NCBI GenBank assembly: GCA_028293325.1
Contig: JAQGPA010000083.1
Location: 1 to 64,000 of the forward strand
From: Pedosphaera sp.
GTDB taxonomy: Bacteria; Verrucomicrobiota; Verrucomicrobiia; Limisphaerales; Pedosphaeraceae
Direction: 5' to 3'
DNA: 64,000 nt
Part shown: in pieces, positions 21,301 to 30,374 of the stretch
How positions within the stretch are numbered: the stretch's first letter is position 1
Layout of the letters: every line of letters starts with the position of its first letter
Notes under the pieces: model-generated
Seen by the model: the letters and a program-made list of their open reading frames with translations, nothing else
What the model was told of the DNA's origin: nothing
Databases searched by the model: none
Position numbers and translations under genes: made by a program

Positions 21301-22248
21301 GGGTGTCAGTCCTGAAACCACCAGCGGCGTCGCTTCCTGGCGCCAACCTTCTATGGTGCCGGCGCTGGCGGTGCCGGTGTAAAAGCGGGTGTCACCAATC
21401 CATCCCGCAACGGACCGCGCACCGCTTAACCGATTACCCAGGCAAAAACTCGCGGTGCCGGAGAAATTAAAGTTCGTGCCGGCGCCAATGGGCCGCACCG
21501 CGTACAGTTTGGCCGGACTGGCTTCCGTGCCGTAATAGATGGCGGCGTTGCCGCTGACACTGTCGTAGGTAAGCGCAAAAAAGAGCCACACGTTCGTCGG
21601 AAAATCATAATAAACCGACGGCGTCAACTTGGGGGCGCTGGAGATCAGCCCCACCATTGAGTTTTTGGGGAATGTCGCTCCTCCGCTCCCCATGCCAAAC
21701 TGTAAACCGAGGGTGTCCACGCCGCCGTAATCGCCGACGCCATTCTTCATCAAACCAAACAGTCGTCCGCCCTGGTTCAGCAAGTTGGTCTCCAAAGCGG
21801 GCATTTTGCACCATATCGTCACTGTGAAATTACTTACGATCCCCAACCCTCCCAGTGCCGCGTTGTTGGACGTATAGGCGTACGCGCCGGCTAAATTGCC
21901 CGCGATCGGATTGGTGGACAAATTCAAGGTGTAACCCTGACTTTGCACCCCGGACCCCAGCGCGCCGTGCCGGTCCACCGCCGTGATATTATTGCCCTGC
22001 ACAATATTTAATGGAATCGCTCCCAGCGGACCGCCCAAATCATTCGTGGTGGTGGTGCCGGTGTCCGCAAACGCGTAGCGGAACTGGAGCGTTTGCGCGG
22101 ACGCCGCACCGGAAAGCATCATGCTTAACACGATGACTAAACACCACCGGGTCGACGTCAAAAATATTGTCCCCATTCGGCTAGTTTGATTGAAATTATT
22201 ATTCATAAATGTATTTTTGGGTCGGCTGATTTCGGATATATTATTCAT
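18349..22248 (-). CDS. Giant secreted LamG / Ig / CBM-like repeat protein (unit 2)
   Basis: 1299 residues with a signal peptide whose hydrophobic core is [17 protein letters not shown]. The true start may be M15 (22206) or M25 (22176). LamG lies at about 50-300. Three Ig plus CBM-like repeats follow, marked by [20 protein letters not shown] and [11 protein letters not shown], each with NYTRTYP and SGWGT motifs, and the end is the shared domain RFYRVQVQ. The last repeat and C-terminus closely resemble those of the PL8 lyase at 46364 ([10 protein letters not shown] versus NYQVQYKNNL). No enzyme domain is visible; a binding or surface role is inferred. It is divergent from histidine kinase 2 across a very short intergenic region. 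Confidence 0.8.
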   Translation of the reverse strand: MNNISEISRPKNTFMNNNFNQTSRMGTIFLTSTRWCLVIVLSMMLSGAASAQTLQFRYAFADTGTTTTNDLGGPLGAIPLNIVQGNNITAVDRHGALGSGVQSQGYTLNLSTNPIAGNLAGAYAYTSNNAALGGLGIVSNFTVTIWCKMPALETNLLNQGGRLFGLMKNGVGDYGGVDTLGLQFGMGSGGATFPKNSMVGLISSAPKLTPSVYYDFPTNVWLFFALTYDSVSGNAAIYYGTEASPAKLYAVRPIGAGTNFNFSGTASFCLGNRLSGARSVAGWIGDTRFYTGTASAGTIEGWRQEATPLVVSGLTPDGSVLMSGTNTLSFTATSTNGVNTNGVKVSVNGADVSSSLSFSATAGGQIVTYTHLPVDSLLTAQTNLNGVGVGILITDAGGIVTSNRYVYDAFSPGNYTWEAEDYDYNSGGYTDNPTNAFNAALNPYYRAAGTPVTDYYDNGNGTGSPQVQVYRSISDLAATEYSLGAGANGGLSIGELMRQKVLDAYALGNVTGDVDAGFFDFGTAPGTPNWMNYTRTYPTNIYNVYIRVGFGGASGGSTLSQLTSGWGTSVQTTNVLGTFNYGNTGGWESYAWVPLRDSFGNLIQVSMGGTNTLKLTANTGGGGNVNFLMLTVANTNLPIVTAIYPNGTNIFQPASALTFNVSSPASFAIGTNSISVRLTVTNLVGLGFITNITSTNGLSFSGSATSWNVSCPLLLTNATYKAVISATDINGGPASATVSFEALSPSYTWDAEDYDYANGQYLDNPQTNSYAGLSGTSTVDYFSDSGTVPNASDAGPYYRTDGVSTQPNTDGQRLAYINGGLTDYNVGWFNPGNWCNYTRTYPTGSFNVYIRAADGNTTAGGAALAQVTSGWGTGSQTTTTLGSFSVTPTGGWQTYRCFPLRDVNGNLVQVSLGGTNTFRLTSSGALNANFLMLFPANTTLPLLSNVFPNGTNINQSTNTLGFSIASTAGVSTNAVVVTLNGVTVSNLVFSGSANNWNVSYPHLLPNTTYKATISITDVNGNVVLKNSTFNTFSAANYTWEAEDFDYNGGLWFDNPQTNAYTGVTSVAGVDFNDLNTGSTVGTGNHWTVYRPNGMETAINGDVVRPAYNGTGMVDYSVGFFATNEWMNFTRTYPAGTYNVYARMATSGATNSLASLSLVTSGWGTASQTTNYLGTFVVIPGANFEIYSYCPLTDAAGNLVPLTLNGSTNTLQVGRPDGTDINVNYLVLAPAFVLNATRSGGNILLSFPTQAGFNYQVQYKTNLTDLTWTPLGSAVSGNDALMSVPDPATGTSRFYRVQVQ

Positions 22249-22260
22249 TGATCACGCTTT

Positions 22261-22288
22261 CCGCCACCCCTCCTTGGAGGGGTGGCGG
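22261..22288. promoter_or_regulatory. 28-base palindrome in divergent promoter 2
   Basis: CCGCCACCCCTCC and GGAGGGGTGGCGG form 13-bp perfect arms around TT. It lies 44 bases before histidine kinase 2 and 12 bases outside the first possible start of the LamG giant. It is the most perfect member of the palindrome group in this window. Confidence 0.6.
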
Positions 22289-22332
22289 GAAGGCCAGGTT
22301 TAGTTAGCATTTATCGACACACTTTTTGCGCC

Positions 22333-24546
22333 ATGACCCTTAACACGCTGCCGAACCGGCCCAGGCATTCCACCACCGGGTGGGTTGCCCTTCTCCTTTT
22401 GTTGGTCTGCGGAAATTGCCTCACCGCCGCATCTGCTGTTGAAACGCTCACCAACGCTTCAGACATCCTTACGCTTTCAGCCGCGGAGGCGTTGTCGGGC
22501 ATCCCCATTTCCGTGCAAGGCATTGTCACTGCCGCCGAGACCAACTGGAATGGCAGATTCTTTGTGCAAGATTCCAGTGGCGGTGTCTTTGTGGAAAACC
22601 TCAGTGCACAGCAACCCGCCCCCGGTGACCTCGTGGCGGTCTCCGGCATCAGTCATCCTGGCGGCTACGCTCCCATCATCACTAAACCGCACTGGACCAA
22701 ACTGGGCACCGCGCCGCTCCCGCTGGCCAAACCGGTGACGATTGAACGATTGATGTCTGGCACCGAGGACAGCCAGCGCGTCGAAATTTCGGGCATCGTG
22801 CGGACCGCGCAGATAGGCGGCGATCGTCTCGGCATTGAACTCGCATCCGGTGGCTACCGTTTGCGCGCCTATTCCCAAATCCCGCCCAATCTCGATCCCC
22901 AATCGCTGGTGGGGGCCAAGGTGCTCCTGAAGGGCACTGCCGCCACTGCTTTCAATGCCCCTTTGCGGCACTTCGTCACGGTTACTTTGTTTATTCCGCA
23001 GTTCGAGGATTTTACCGTGAACGAACCCGCTCCGGCGAATCTCTTCGGCGAGCCCTTGATTCCCCTGAATAGTATCGCCCAATATCGCGAGAATCGTTCG
23101 CCCGGCAACCAGGTCCATGTCAAAGGCTTTGTCACTTACCAAAGAAAGGGTGAGGAACTGTTTCTGCAGGATGCCACCGGTGGCATACGGGTCAAAAGCA
23201 AACTGGCCGAATCTTTCTCCCCGGGTGATGTCATTGAAGCTGTCGGTTTTCCCGCCGTGGAAAATTTTCTGCCAGTCCTGGAGGACGCGGTCTTCCGCCA
23301 GACGACTGAACCGCGGGTCGGTTTGAAACCGCAGCCGGCCACGGCGGCGGAACTGCTTCGGGGTTTGCACCACGCCGGGTTCGTCACCCTGCAAGGCCGG
23401 CTCATTGACCGTTTGGTGAAAGGGGTTGGCCAAAGCGCCGCTGAGTCGAATATCCGCACCACCTTGGTCCTCCAATCGAGCAATTTCCTTTTTACCGCCG
23501 AGAAGGAGACCGCCGACCAAAGCGGTTTTCTGGCCTCCCTGCCCATTGGCAGCCTCGTGGAGGTCAGCGGCATTTGTCTGCTGGAAAGCAGCGACGCCGG
23601 CAAAACCAAATCGATCCGCTTGCTGCTTCCCTCGGCGGATGACATTCATATTATTGAAAAACCAAGCTGGCTGACGCCCCAACATTTGCGCACGGGCCTG
23701 GTGATTATTTCCCTCGTATTGCTCGTGGCGATTGGCTGGACGGTCATGGTTTCAAAAAAGAATTCCATCTTGAAATCGCTCGTGCGCGAAAAGGAAGCCG
23801 CCCAAGGTGAACTGCAGCAGGCCCATGATCAGCTCGAGGAACGGGTCCGGGAACGTACCGCCCAATTGAAAATCGAAATGACCGCCCGCAAGGAATCAGA
23901 ACTTCAATTCCGCGCTGTCCTGACGGAACGAACGCGCCTCGCCCAGGAATTGCACGACACCTCGGAACAAACCATGACCGGCATCGCCTTGCAATTGGAT
24001 ATGGTGGCCAATCATTTTGAAAGAAATCCGGACAATGCCTCCCGCCACCTGAAACTCGCCCGCAATTTGATGCGCCAAAGCCAGGTGGACATGCGCCGCT
24101 CGGTCTGGGGCCTGCGCAGCCGCGCCGCCGAGGAATTCACTCTCACCAATGCCGTCATGGTGAACAGCCAGCAAATCGTCGGCGGCGCCGGCATTCAAGT
24201 TCAAGTTGAAACCGTGGGTGAAGCCTCTTCCTTGTCCGAAATCGCCGAGGAAAATCTGCTGCGCATCTGTCAGGAAGCCGTTACCAATGTGGTCAAGCAC
24301 TCCGGCGCCAAACTGCTCAAGATTGAATTGAACTTCAGCCCCCAAAAGGTCGTTCTGGAAATCAAGGATAATGGCAAAGGCTTCGCTCCCGCAGCTTGCG
24401 CCGGCCCCAAGGACGGACACTTTGGCCTCTTGGGCATAACCGAAAGAGCGGAACGGCTGGGCGGACACGCGCTCATCACCAGCGCCGCAGGCGTCGGCAC
24501 CACCATTCACGTTGAAATTCCCACCCAGCCGCCGAATGGCAACTGA
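22333..24546 (+). CDS. NarL-type sensor histidine kinase with periplasmic OB-fold sensor (unit 2)
   Basis: 737 residues from the ATG that begins the signal peptide (MTLNTLPNRP...LTAASA); an upstream in-frame start would add 17 residues crossing the palindrome region. The layout is that of kinase 1: OB-like modules over residues 55-440, a membrane helix near 453-472, a coiled coil, H541 in AQELHDTSEQT, N-box CQEAVTNVVKHS, DNGKGF and GLLGITERA. In the H-box, serine replaces the leucine of its paralogues (DTSEQ versus DTLEQ), which may affect the phosphatase or kinase balance. The regulator gene starts 29 bases later. Confidence 0.88.
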   Translation: MTLNTLPNRPRHSTTGWVALLLLLVCGNCLTAASAVETLTNASDILTLSAAEALSGIPISVQGIVTAAETNWNGRFFVQDSSGGVFVENLSAQQPAPGDLVAVSGISHPGGYAPIITKPHWTKLGTAPLPLAKPVTIERLMSGTEDSQRVEISGIVRTAQIGGDRLGIELASGGYRLRAYSQIPPNLDPQSLVGAKVLLKGTAATAFNAPLRHFVTVTLFIPQFEDFTVNEPAPANLFGEPLIPLNSIAQYRENRSPGNQVHVKGFVTYQRKGEELFLQDATGGIRVKSKLAESFSPGDVIEAVGFPAVENFLPVLEDAVFRQTTEPRVGLKPQPATAAELLRGLHHAGFVTLQGRLIDRLVKGVGQSAAESNIRTTLVLQSSNFLFTAEKETADQSGFLASLPIGSLVEVSGICLLESSDAGKTKSIRLLLPSADDIHIIEKPSWLTPQHLRTGLVIISLVLLVAIGWTVMVSKKNSILKSLVREKEAAQGELQQAHDQLEERVRERTAQLKIEMTARKESELQFRAVLTERTRLAQELHDTSEQTMTGIALQLDMVANHFERNPDNASRHLKLARNLMRQSQVDMRRSVWGLRSRAAEEFTLTNAVMVNSQQIVGGAGIQVQVETVGEASSLSEIAEENLLRICQEAVTNVVKHSGAKLLKIELNFSPQKVVLEIKDNGKGFAPAACAGPKDGHFGLLGITERAERLGGHALITSAAGVGTTIHVEIPTQPPNGN

Positions 24547-24575
24547 CTCTGCCCCGACGGCCAAAGTTTGTACCC

Positions 24576-25205
24576 ATGAAAAAAATTCCGAAAATTCGCA
24601 TCCTGGTCGTTGACGATCACTACGTTGTCCGCATGGGCGTCACCGCCATCATCGAGAATGAGCCGGACATGGAAGTCGTGGCCGAAGCCGCCAATGGCAT
24701 CCAGGCTATCGATTTGTTCAACCGACATAAACCTGACCTCGTCTTGCTCGACTCTCGTATGCCGCTCAAAAGCGGTATTCAAGCGGCCAGGGAAATACGG
24801 AACCTCTGCCCCACCGCCTGCATCCTGATGCTGACGGCGTTTGATGGGGATGAAGACATTCATAAGGCCCTCGCTGCCGGCGCGCAGGGCTACGTCATGA
24901 AAGGTTCCACCAGTGACCAACTCGTCCCGGCATTGCGGGCCGTGGCGGCGGGCTGCAACTGGATTCCCGACGACGTGGCCCACCGCCTTGCCAAGCGGGA
25001 GGAATTCGAGCCGCTTACCCCCCGGGAACTGGAGGTGCTGCACGAATTGGCCAAGGGCTTGGCCAACAAACAAATCGCCGACGTGATGAATACTTCACTG
25101 CATACCACCAAAGGCCATTTGAAAAACATTCTCACCAAACTTCACGTGGCCGACCGCACGGAAGCTGTCACCGTCGCCATTCAACGCGGCATGATTCATT
25201 TATAA
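24576..25205 (+). CDS. NarL/LuxR-family response regulator (unit 2)
   Basis: 209 residues: a receiver with D13-D14, phosphoacceptor D59 (LLDSRMP), a T in LMLTAF and K in YVMKGS, then a GerE helix-turn-helix from LTPRELEVL with LANKQIADVMNTSLHTTKGHL. It is closely similar to the regulators at 15685 and 28563, including the C-terminal RADRTEAV-type helix (VADRTEAV) and the RGMIHL end. The recognition helix differs from the others (NTSLHTTKGHL versus NITEHTAKDHL and GISEYTVKDHL), so the three may read different DNA sites. Confidence 0.92.
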   Translation: MKKIPKIRILVVDDHYVVRMGVTAIIENEPDMEVVAEAANGIQAIDLFNRHKPDLVLLDSRMPLKSGIQAAREIRNLCPTACILMLTAFDGDEDIHKALAAGAQGYVMKGSTSDQLVPALRAVAAGCNWIPDDVAHRLAKREEFEPLTPRELEVLHELAKGLANKQIADVMNTSLHTTKGHLKNILTKLHVADRTEAVTVAIQRGMIHL

Positions 25206-25361
25206 TCCCATCCGCCCACCGGATTTTCAAATGGTTTGGCCTCCCGCCCGCCTCGGCTTCTCAAATCGTCCGCCGTGGCGCCACCCAATTCAAATGAATG
25301 TTCCGCCTATGATCTTGGTTTCAAACCGTCGATGCGGAACTCGGGTAACCGAACCAATGGC

Positions 25362-26189
25362 TTAAAACCAATTCCACCGATTCACTCCCCCTGGCCAGTA
25401 GCCCCAGGCCTTCATGTCCCGGAACTTGCGCCAGCTCACATGCTGATCCATCATGAGAATGTTGCCGCCGGCCGGAGATTTACCCGACATGTGGCTGCTG
25501 TTATATCCTTTCGGTATCGCAGCGAGATTGACGGTGTAGACCCCAGTGAATTTGTCGCTGAGTATTCCTGATCCCTCGGACACCACGATGTCCGTGACCA
25601 ATTCGGTGGACGCCGGCGTATAGAAATTTGTAAAAACCTGGGTCATCTTGATGATGTAGCCTTTTTGCGCCAAACCGCCCAAACCGGTCGGCGGCGCTAC
25701 AATTTGGGTGGTGTAGTTTTGCGTGCCATCGCGGCTGATAACCCATTGGTAACTGGTGACCCGTTGGTTGGGATAATTCCACCAGAAATCGTTCTCTTGC
25801 ACCGTGGTGAATCCCCCGGGGCAGTAAAGCAGTTTGCGGCTCGCCCCGGAATTGACCATCGTATCCGCCATATTGTAGCTCAAATCCCACATCGCGGACC
25901 CCGCCGCAGTATCGAGCGCTGATTTCTCGGGCAGCACACCGCGATTGTCATCGGCATAAATTTGGAGACACATGCCGATCTGCTTCAGGTTGCTCATGCA
26001 GTTGGCCCTTTTCGCCTTTTCCTTGGCCGTCGCCAATGCCGGCAACAGCAACCCTGCCAAGATTGCAATAATCGCGATGACCACCAGCAATTCAATCAAC
26101 GTGAAAGCCTGGAACCGGTCCAACGCCTTGTTCGGGGAAACTTTGCTGTTTTGCCTGCTTGAGAGTCTCATAACGCCTAAATGATACAT
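25362..26189 (-). CDS. Pseudopilin-like protein (unit 3)
   Basis: The 275-residue prepilin has [18 protein letters not shown] after a 28-residue leader, then [19 protein letters not shown]. The C-terminal element is [13 protein letters not shown], where glutamine replaces the glycine of the usual DG. M7 (base 26171) is an alternative start. It faces histidine kinase 3 divergently, in the position occupied by LamG-pilin operons in units 1 and 2, but no LamG gene is present. The 156 bases to the regulator at 25205 hold no recognisable gene or terminator. Confidence 0.83.
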   Translation of the reverse strand: MYHLGVMRLSSRQNSKVSPNKALDRFQAFTLIELLVVIAIIAILAGLLLPALATAKEKAKRANCMSNLKQIGMCLQIYADDNRGVLPEKSALDTAAGSAMWDLSYNMADTMVNSGASRKLLYCPGGFTTVQENDFWWNYPNQRVTSYQWVISRDGTQNYTTQIVAPPTGLGGLAQKGYIIKMTQVFTNFYTPASTELVTDIVVSEGSGILSDKFTGVYTVNLAAIPKGYNSSHMSGKSPAGGNILMMDQHVSWRKFRDMKAWGYWPGGVNRWNWF

Positions 26190-26254
26190 GCCTGATTACG
26201 GGTTTTACTGCAGTTGCTATTTCATGAAGCTTCCCGCTTTGTGCCAAATCCGAC

Positions 26255-26276
26255 ATCCCTCTTTGGAGGGGGGGAT
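26255..26276. promoter_or_regulatory. Palindrome CATCCCTC-GAGGG in divergent promoter 3
   Basis: ATCCCTC-TTTG-GAGGGGGGGAT, 56 bases before histidine kinase 3 and 65 from the divergent pilin. The left half is identical to the copies at 39718 and 42935. Confidence 0.55.
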
Positions 26277-26332
26277 TCCACTCTAATTCACTGGACACCG
26301 CCGCCATTCATCGTTAATTAAATTATTCTACC

Positions 26333-28561
26333 ATGACCTCGCGCTGGTTCCATGCCGCCGGTTTGGCAATCGCCGCATTGCTTGCCCTTAACCCGGCCGC
26401 CGCCGCTTCATCCGATGAAGTTCTGACCAACGCTGCCGATATCCTCTCCCTGACCGCCGCACAGGCGCACCACAAAATTAAAGTGTCTATCACGGGCGTG
26501 GTTACTGTTGCGGAAGTCAGCCCGAATTGGAAGGGGAAGTTCTTCGTGCAGGACGCCACGGGTGGCGTGTTCGTGAATAACACCAACAAGCTTCAACCCC
26601 TCGTTGGCGATCTCGTCCAGGTGGATGGCGAGTCTCATCCCGGGGGCTACGCGCCGGATATCACCCAACCTGTCTGGAAAAAATTGGGCACGGCTCCCCT
26701 GCCCCCGGCCAGGCCCGTTTCCGCCGAACGACTCATGTCCGGCCTCGAGGACGGACAACGCGTGGAAGTCTCCGGTGTCGTCCGCTTCGCCCAAAGAGGG
26801 GCCACCAAACTGCTCTTGGAACTGGCCTCCGGCGGCTACCGCTTTCGCGCCTTCGTTCCGGTTTCGATTAATATCGATCCCGGCACCTTGGTCGGCGCCA
26901 CCGTGCGCCTCCGGGGCACTGCCGCCACCTCCTTCAACGCCTCGCTGCGCCATATCCTCACCGTGGGGATGTACGTCACCCAAAATTCCGATTTTATCGT
27001 GGATCAACCCGCGGACAACACCATTTTGCAGCAGCCTTTCACGCCACTGGATGGCATCGCCCAATACCGCAGCAGCGGCAGCCCCGGCGGTCGGATTCGC
27101 GTCAAAGGTGTTGTTACCTATCAACGTCCTGGCGAGGATATTTTCCTCCACGACGCCACTGGCGGACTTCAAGTCGAATACCGGGAGACCAGCCACTTTG
27201 CCCCCGGTGAGGTCGTGGAAGCGGTTGGCTTTCCCGATCTCTCTCACTTCCTCCCCGTTTTGCAGGACGCCACCCTGATCCGGACCACGGAATCCCGGGA
27301 AATTATCAGCCCCGCCATCGTCTCGCTCCAGCAATTGTCTGACGGCTTGCATCACGCCGATCCCGTCATCCTGCAAGGCCGGCTGCTGGACCGTTCCGTT
27401 CGTCACACCAGCTCACCGACCGCTCATCCCGGCCATCTCAAAAGCATTATTATCCTTCAAAACAGCAACTTCATTTTCACCGCCGAAGCCGCCTCCGCCG
27501 AAGGCTTCACCGAACTGGCCTCCATTCCCATCGGGAGCATGCTCGAGGTTTCCGGCGTCTGTTTGTTGCAGCTCGATGAGGAGGGCAAAATCGAAACAGT
27601 TCAAATCCTCCTCCCTGGCGCCGACAATGTCCGCATCATAAAAATGCCGGGTTGGTGGACGCCCAATCGCCTGCTTACCGGACTGACCGCCCTGCTCTCA
27701 ATCCTCCTCGTGGCCCTGATCTGGAGCGCCATGATTCTGCGGAAAAATTCCGCGCTGCGGGCCTCCATTTCCGAAAAAGTAAATGCCCAGCAGGAATTGC
27801 AAAAAGCGCATGACCTCCTCGAATGGCGCGTGCAGGAACGCACCAAACAGTTGAAGTTTGAAATGACCGCCCGCAAGGAATCAGAGGTTCAGTTTAAGGC
27901 CACCCTCATCGAGCGCACCCGCCTGGCTCAGGAACTTCATGACACTCTCGAACAAAGCCTGACCGGCATTGGACTGCAACTTGATACCGCCGGCCGGCTT
28001 TCCGGCAAGGAACCGGAACGGGCCGTTCACCACGTCGAACTGGCCCGCAGTATGATGACTCAAAGCCAGATCGAACTGCGCCGTTCCATTTGGGACTTGC
28101 GCTCGCGGGAACTGGAGGAATTCGATCTCTGCAGCGCCCTGCTCGCCAGTGGCCAGCAAATGCTAGATGGCACGGACATCCAGATTCGCGTCACCACCGA
28201 AGGCATGGTGCGACCGCTCTCCGAAGTGATGGAGGAAAATCTGTTGCGCATCGGCCAGGAAGCCCTCACCAACGTCATCAAACATTCCTCGGCCACGCTG
28301 GTAACTTTTGAACTGAAGTTCAACGCGCAAAGCGTCATTTTAAAAATCACCGACAATGGCCGGGGCTTTAATCCGGAAAATTCGGTCGGCGCCAGTGAAG
28401 GTCATTTTGGTTTGGTGGGCATCCATGAGCGCACCAAACGCCTGGATGGCCGGCTCACCATTACCAGCGCGCCCGGCGCCGGTACGGTTCTCGCAGTGGA
28501 AATTCCCATCAACCACATCCCCGTCGGGCAACCATTAATGAATCCGCCACCGCTGGCTTAA
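26333..28561 (+). CDS. NarL-type sensor histidine kinase with periplasmic OB-fold sensor (unit 3)
   Basis: 742 residues. The signal peptide is MTSRWFHAAG...NPAAAA. OB-like modules occupy about 45-435 (FFVQDATGG, FLHDATGG, EAVGFPD), a membrane helix about 447-468, a coiled coil about 475-525, then H536 in AQELHDTLEQS, GQEALTNVIKHS, DNGRGF and GLVGIHERT. It is paralogous along its full length to the kinases at 13433 and 22333, with the strongest conservation in the second half of the sensor and in the kinase. The regulator starts one base after the stop. Confidence 0.88.
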   Translation: MTSRWFHAAGLAIAALLALNPAAAASSDEVLTNAADILSLTAAQAHHKIKVSITGVVTVAEVSPNWKGKFFVQDATGGVFVNNTNKLQPLVGDLVQVDGESHPGGYAPDITQPVWKKLGTAPLPPARPVSAERLMSGLEDGQRVEVSGVVRFAQRGATKLLLELASGGYRFRAFVPVSINIDPGTLVGATVRLRGTAATSFNASLRHILTVGMYVTQNSDFIVDQPADNTILQQPFTPLDGIAQYRSSGSPGGRIRVKGVVTYQRPGEDIFLHDATGGLQVEYRETSHFAPGEVVEAVGFPDLSHFLPVLQDATLIRTTESREIISPAIVSLQQLSDGLHHADPVILQGRLLDRSVRHTSSPTAHPGHLKSIIILQNSNFIFTAEAASAEGFTELASIPIGSMLEVSGVCLLQLDEEGKIETVQILLPGADNVRIIKMPGWWTPNRLLTGLTALLSILLVALIWSAMILRKNSALRASISEKVNAQQELQKAHDLLEWRVQERTKQLKFEMTARKESEVQFKATLIERTRLAQELHDTLEQSLTGIGLQLDTAGRLSGKEPERAVHHVELARSMMTQSQIELRRSIWDLRSRELEEFDLCSALLASGQQMLDGTDIQIRVTTEGMVRPLSEVMEENLLRIGQEALTNVIKHSSATLVTFELKFNAQSVILKITDNGRGFNPENSVGASEGHFGLVGIHERTKRLDGRLTITSAPGAGTVLAVEIPINHIPVGQPLMNPPPLA

Positions 28562-28562
28562 T

Positions 28563-29192
28563 ATGAGGCTTGGAAAAAAAATTCGGATTCTGGTCGCGGA
28601 CGATCACTACATCGTCCGCATTGGCCTGGTCTCCTTGGTCAACACTGCCGGCGATATCGAAGTTGTCGCCGAAGCGGCCGATGGCTCGCAGGCCATCGAG
28701 TTGTATGAAAAGCACCAGCCCGATCTCGTCTTGATGGACTTGCGCATGACGGTCAAAACCGGCATTGAAGCCACCATCGAAATCCGCAGAAAACATCCCA
28801 AGGCGCGCGTCCTCGTCCTCTCCGCTTTCGATGGCGATGCCGATATCCGCAAAGCCTTTGAAGCCGGCGCGCAGGGATATGTGCTGAAAAGTTCGACTGG
28901 TGAAAAGCTTATTCCTGCCATTCGGGCGGTGGCGGCGGGCGAACGCTGGATTCCCCGGGAGGTGGCGCATCGTCTTTCCTCCCGCAATTCTTATGAAACC
29001 CTGACCACTCGCGAATTGGAGGTCTTGAACCAGATCGCCAAGGGACTGGCCAACAAGCAAATTGCCTCGCATCTCGGCATTTCGGAATACACCGTCAAAG
29101 ACCATCTTAAAAGCATCCTCGCCAAACTCCGCGTCGCTGACCGGACCGAAGCCGTCAGCGTCTCCGCTCAACGCGGCATCATTCAACTCTAA
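28563..29192 (+). CDS. NarL/LuxR-family response regulator (unit 3)
   Basis: 209 residues with receiver residues D13-D14, D59 and K in YVLKSS, and a GerE helix-turn-helix (LTTRELEVL, LANKQIASHLGISEYTVKDHL). An oddity is that the proline normally two residues after the phosphoacceptor loop is threonine (LMDLRMTVKTG, versus DLRMP in the unit 1 regulator). This proline is strongly conserved in receivers, so switching may be altered. Separated by one base from kinase 3. Confidence 0.92.
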   Translation: MRLGKKIRILVADDHYIVRIGLVSLVNTAGDIEVVAEAADGSQAIELYEKHQPDLVLMDLRMTVKTGIEATIEIRRKHPKARVLVLSAFDGDADIRKAFEAGAQGYVLKSSTGEKLIPAIRAVAAGERWIPREVAHRLSSRNSYETLTTRELEVLNQIAKGLANKQIASHLGISEYTVKDHLKSILAKLRVADRTEAVSVSAQRGIIQL

Positions 29193-29261
29193 CCGGATCC
29201 ATTCCGCCTTCCGGCGGTTGGCCCGCGACTACGAGCGACTGGCTTCAACACTCGCAGGCTA

Positions 29262-29390
29262 TCACTGGCTTGCCTTCACTATGCTCATGCTCCAATCATT
29301 GTTTTCTAAAAGTGCATGACAGGCTCTAGAATGAACGGCTTCCTGCGAATTCTTAACGTCAATTTTTGCATCATGCATGTCGCTGACCAT
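29262..29390 (-). CDS. Small ORF (42 aa) after the esterase, paralogous to the one before it
   Basis: The ATG lies three bases after the esterase stop with AAGAG upstream. The product begins MVSDMHDAKIDV and contains SRACHA. The small ORF at 30358-30498 begins MASYTNDAEIEV and contains RRSCHA. The DNA around both start codons is alike (about 29 of 38 bases match) and the differences are mostly conservative in protein (K/E, D/E). This could be a real small protein, or a duplicated leader segment. No family recognised. Confidence 0.4.
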   Translation of the reverse strand: MVSDMHDAKIDVKNSQEAVHSRACHALLENNDWSMSIVKASQ

Positions 29391-29393
29391 AAT

Positions 29394-30374
29394 TCAATAC
29401 TCTTTAGTTATGCCAAAGAATAAAAGGGCCGCTCTCGGTGCATCGAGTTCGCTCGTCGTTCTGCCAAGCAGGCGAGGAAACCGGAAAACCGGCTGCGGCA
29501 CGACATGGCCTCCCCCCGTCACTGTGTAGAGTTCCACAATTGGCGTGTTGCCGTTCGCCCAGCGTTTTAAATCAACCGCTGTTGGGTCGTTCGCGTCTTT
29601 GCGAGGCAGGTCCGCCTCGACCGGCGTTCCCGTGGCACTATTGCGCCTGGCAAGGCTTTCCGCCGAGGCTGGCGCCGACAAAACGACGCCGCGATTACTA
29701 AATCCAAATAACGTAATCTTGCCCCCGTCATAGGGGTTGATCGGGTCCTTGGTGCCGTCGACTAGCATGATGCGTGCGGTTCGTCCTGTTTGAGGGCACG
29801 ATGAAGAATCGGGCGTCGGAAGGTTGGCTGCGACCGCCGCAACTGCTGCGACCTCGTCGGGCGCCTCAGCAGCCAACCGGAAGGCCATATGACCGCCGTT
29901 GGAGTAACCAAAAGCGAAAACCTTGCCCGGATCAATGCCATGGCTGGCCCGGAAGCGATCGATCAGAGCGGTGATAAAGCCCATATCATCAACGTTCTCG
30001 ATCTTGGCCGGGAACGTCGCGTTCTTCCAACAGACGTTCCAATCATGCTTGTACCCATCCGGATAGACTACGGCGAAGCCGAATTGGTCTGCCATCTGAT
30101 CAAACTCGTATCCAGTCCATTCCCGCATCATCGTGCCGTCCATGACAGAGCCATGCAGCACGATCACAAGCGGCGCTCCCCTGGGAAGATTGGCGGGAAT
30201 ATAACTCAGGTAGGTTCGGTCTCTGTCACCCACACGCAACGTGGCCCGCTGGGCGTTTGCACTAAGTTGCGGCATCCGGGGCAGCGGGCTATGCCAAAAA
30301 TAGAAGTAACCCGCTGCGCCGCAGATAGCCATGAATACAAGAAGGCTCAAGCCGACCTTAATCGCTTTGCGCAT
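29394..30374 (-). CDS. PHB depolymerase / feruloyl-esterase-like alpha/beta hydrolase (CE1/LpqC type)
   Basis: 326 residues with an N-terminal membrane or signal helix (residues 7-26), so it acts outside or is membrane-tethered. The oxyanion motif is VLHGS. The nucleophile S158 lies in GYSNGG, with D210 in DGTKDP and H290 in GGGHVVPQ, the full triad of the polyhydroxybutyrate depolymerase/LpqC esterase family. Members cleave short polyester or acyl-sugar esters, and a feruloyl or acetyl esterase is equally possible. AGAAGGAG lies just before the ATG. It is part of a leftward series, with a small ORF overlapping its start and a related one right after its stop. Confidence 0.85.
   Translation of the reverse strand: MRKAIKVGLSLLVFMAICGAAGYFYFWHSPLPRMPQLSANAQRATLRVGDRDRTYLSYIPANLPRGAPLVIVLHGSVMDGTMMREWTGYEFDQMADQFGFAVVYPDGYKHDWNVCWKNATFPAKIENVDDMGFITALIDRFRASHGIDPGKVFAFGYSNGGHMAFRLAAEAPDEVAAVAAVAANLPTPDSSSCPQTGRTARIMLVDGTKDPINPYDGGKITLFGFSNRGVVLSAPASAESLARRNSATGTPVEADLPRKDANDPTAVDLKRWANGNTPIVELYTVTGGGHVVPQPVFRFPRLLGRTTSELDAPRAALLFFGITKEY

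Noticed and set aside
9363-22248. Regularly spaced repeats that might suggest a CRISPR or tandem DNA array
   Set aside because: The repetition is at protein-module level (about 300 residues), is inside open genes and shows diverged DNA, so it is domain duplication.
29190-29230. CCGCC-CGGCGG hairpin after response regulator 3 as a terminator
   Set aside because: Stem of five to six pairs and no T-run; too weak to call.
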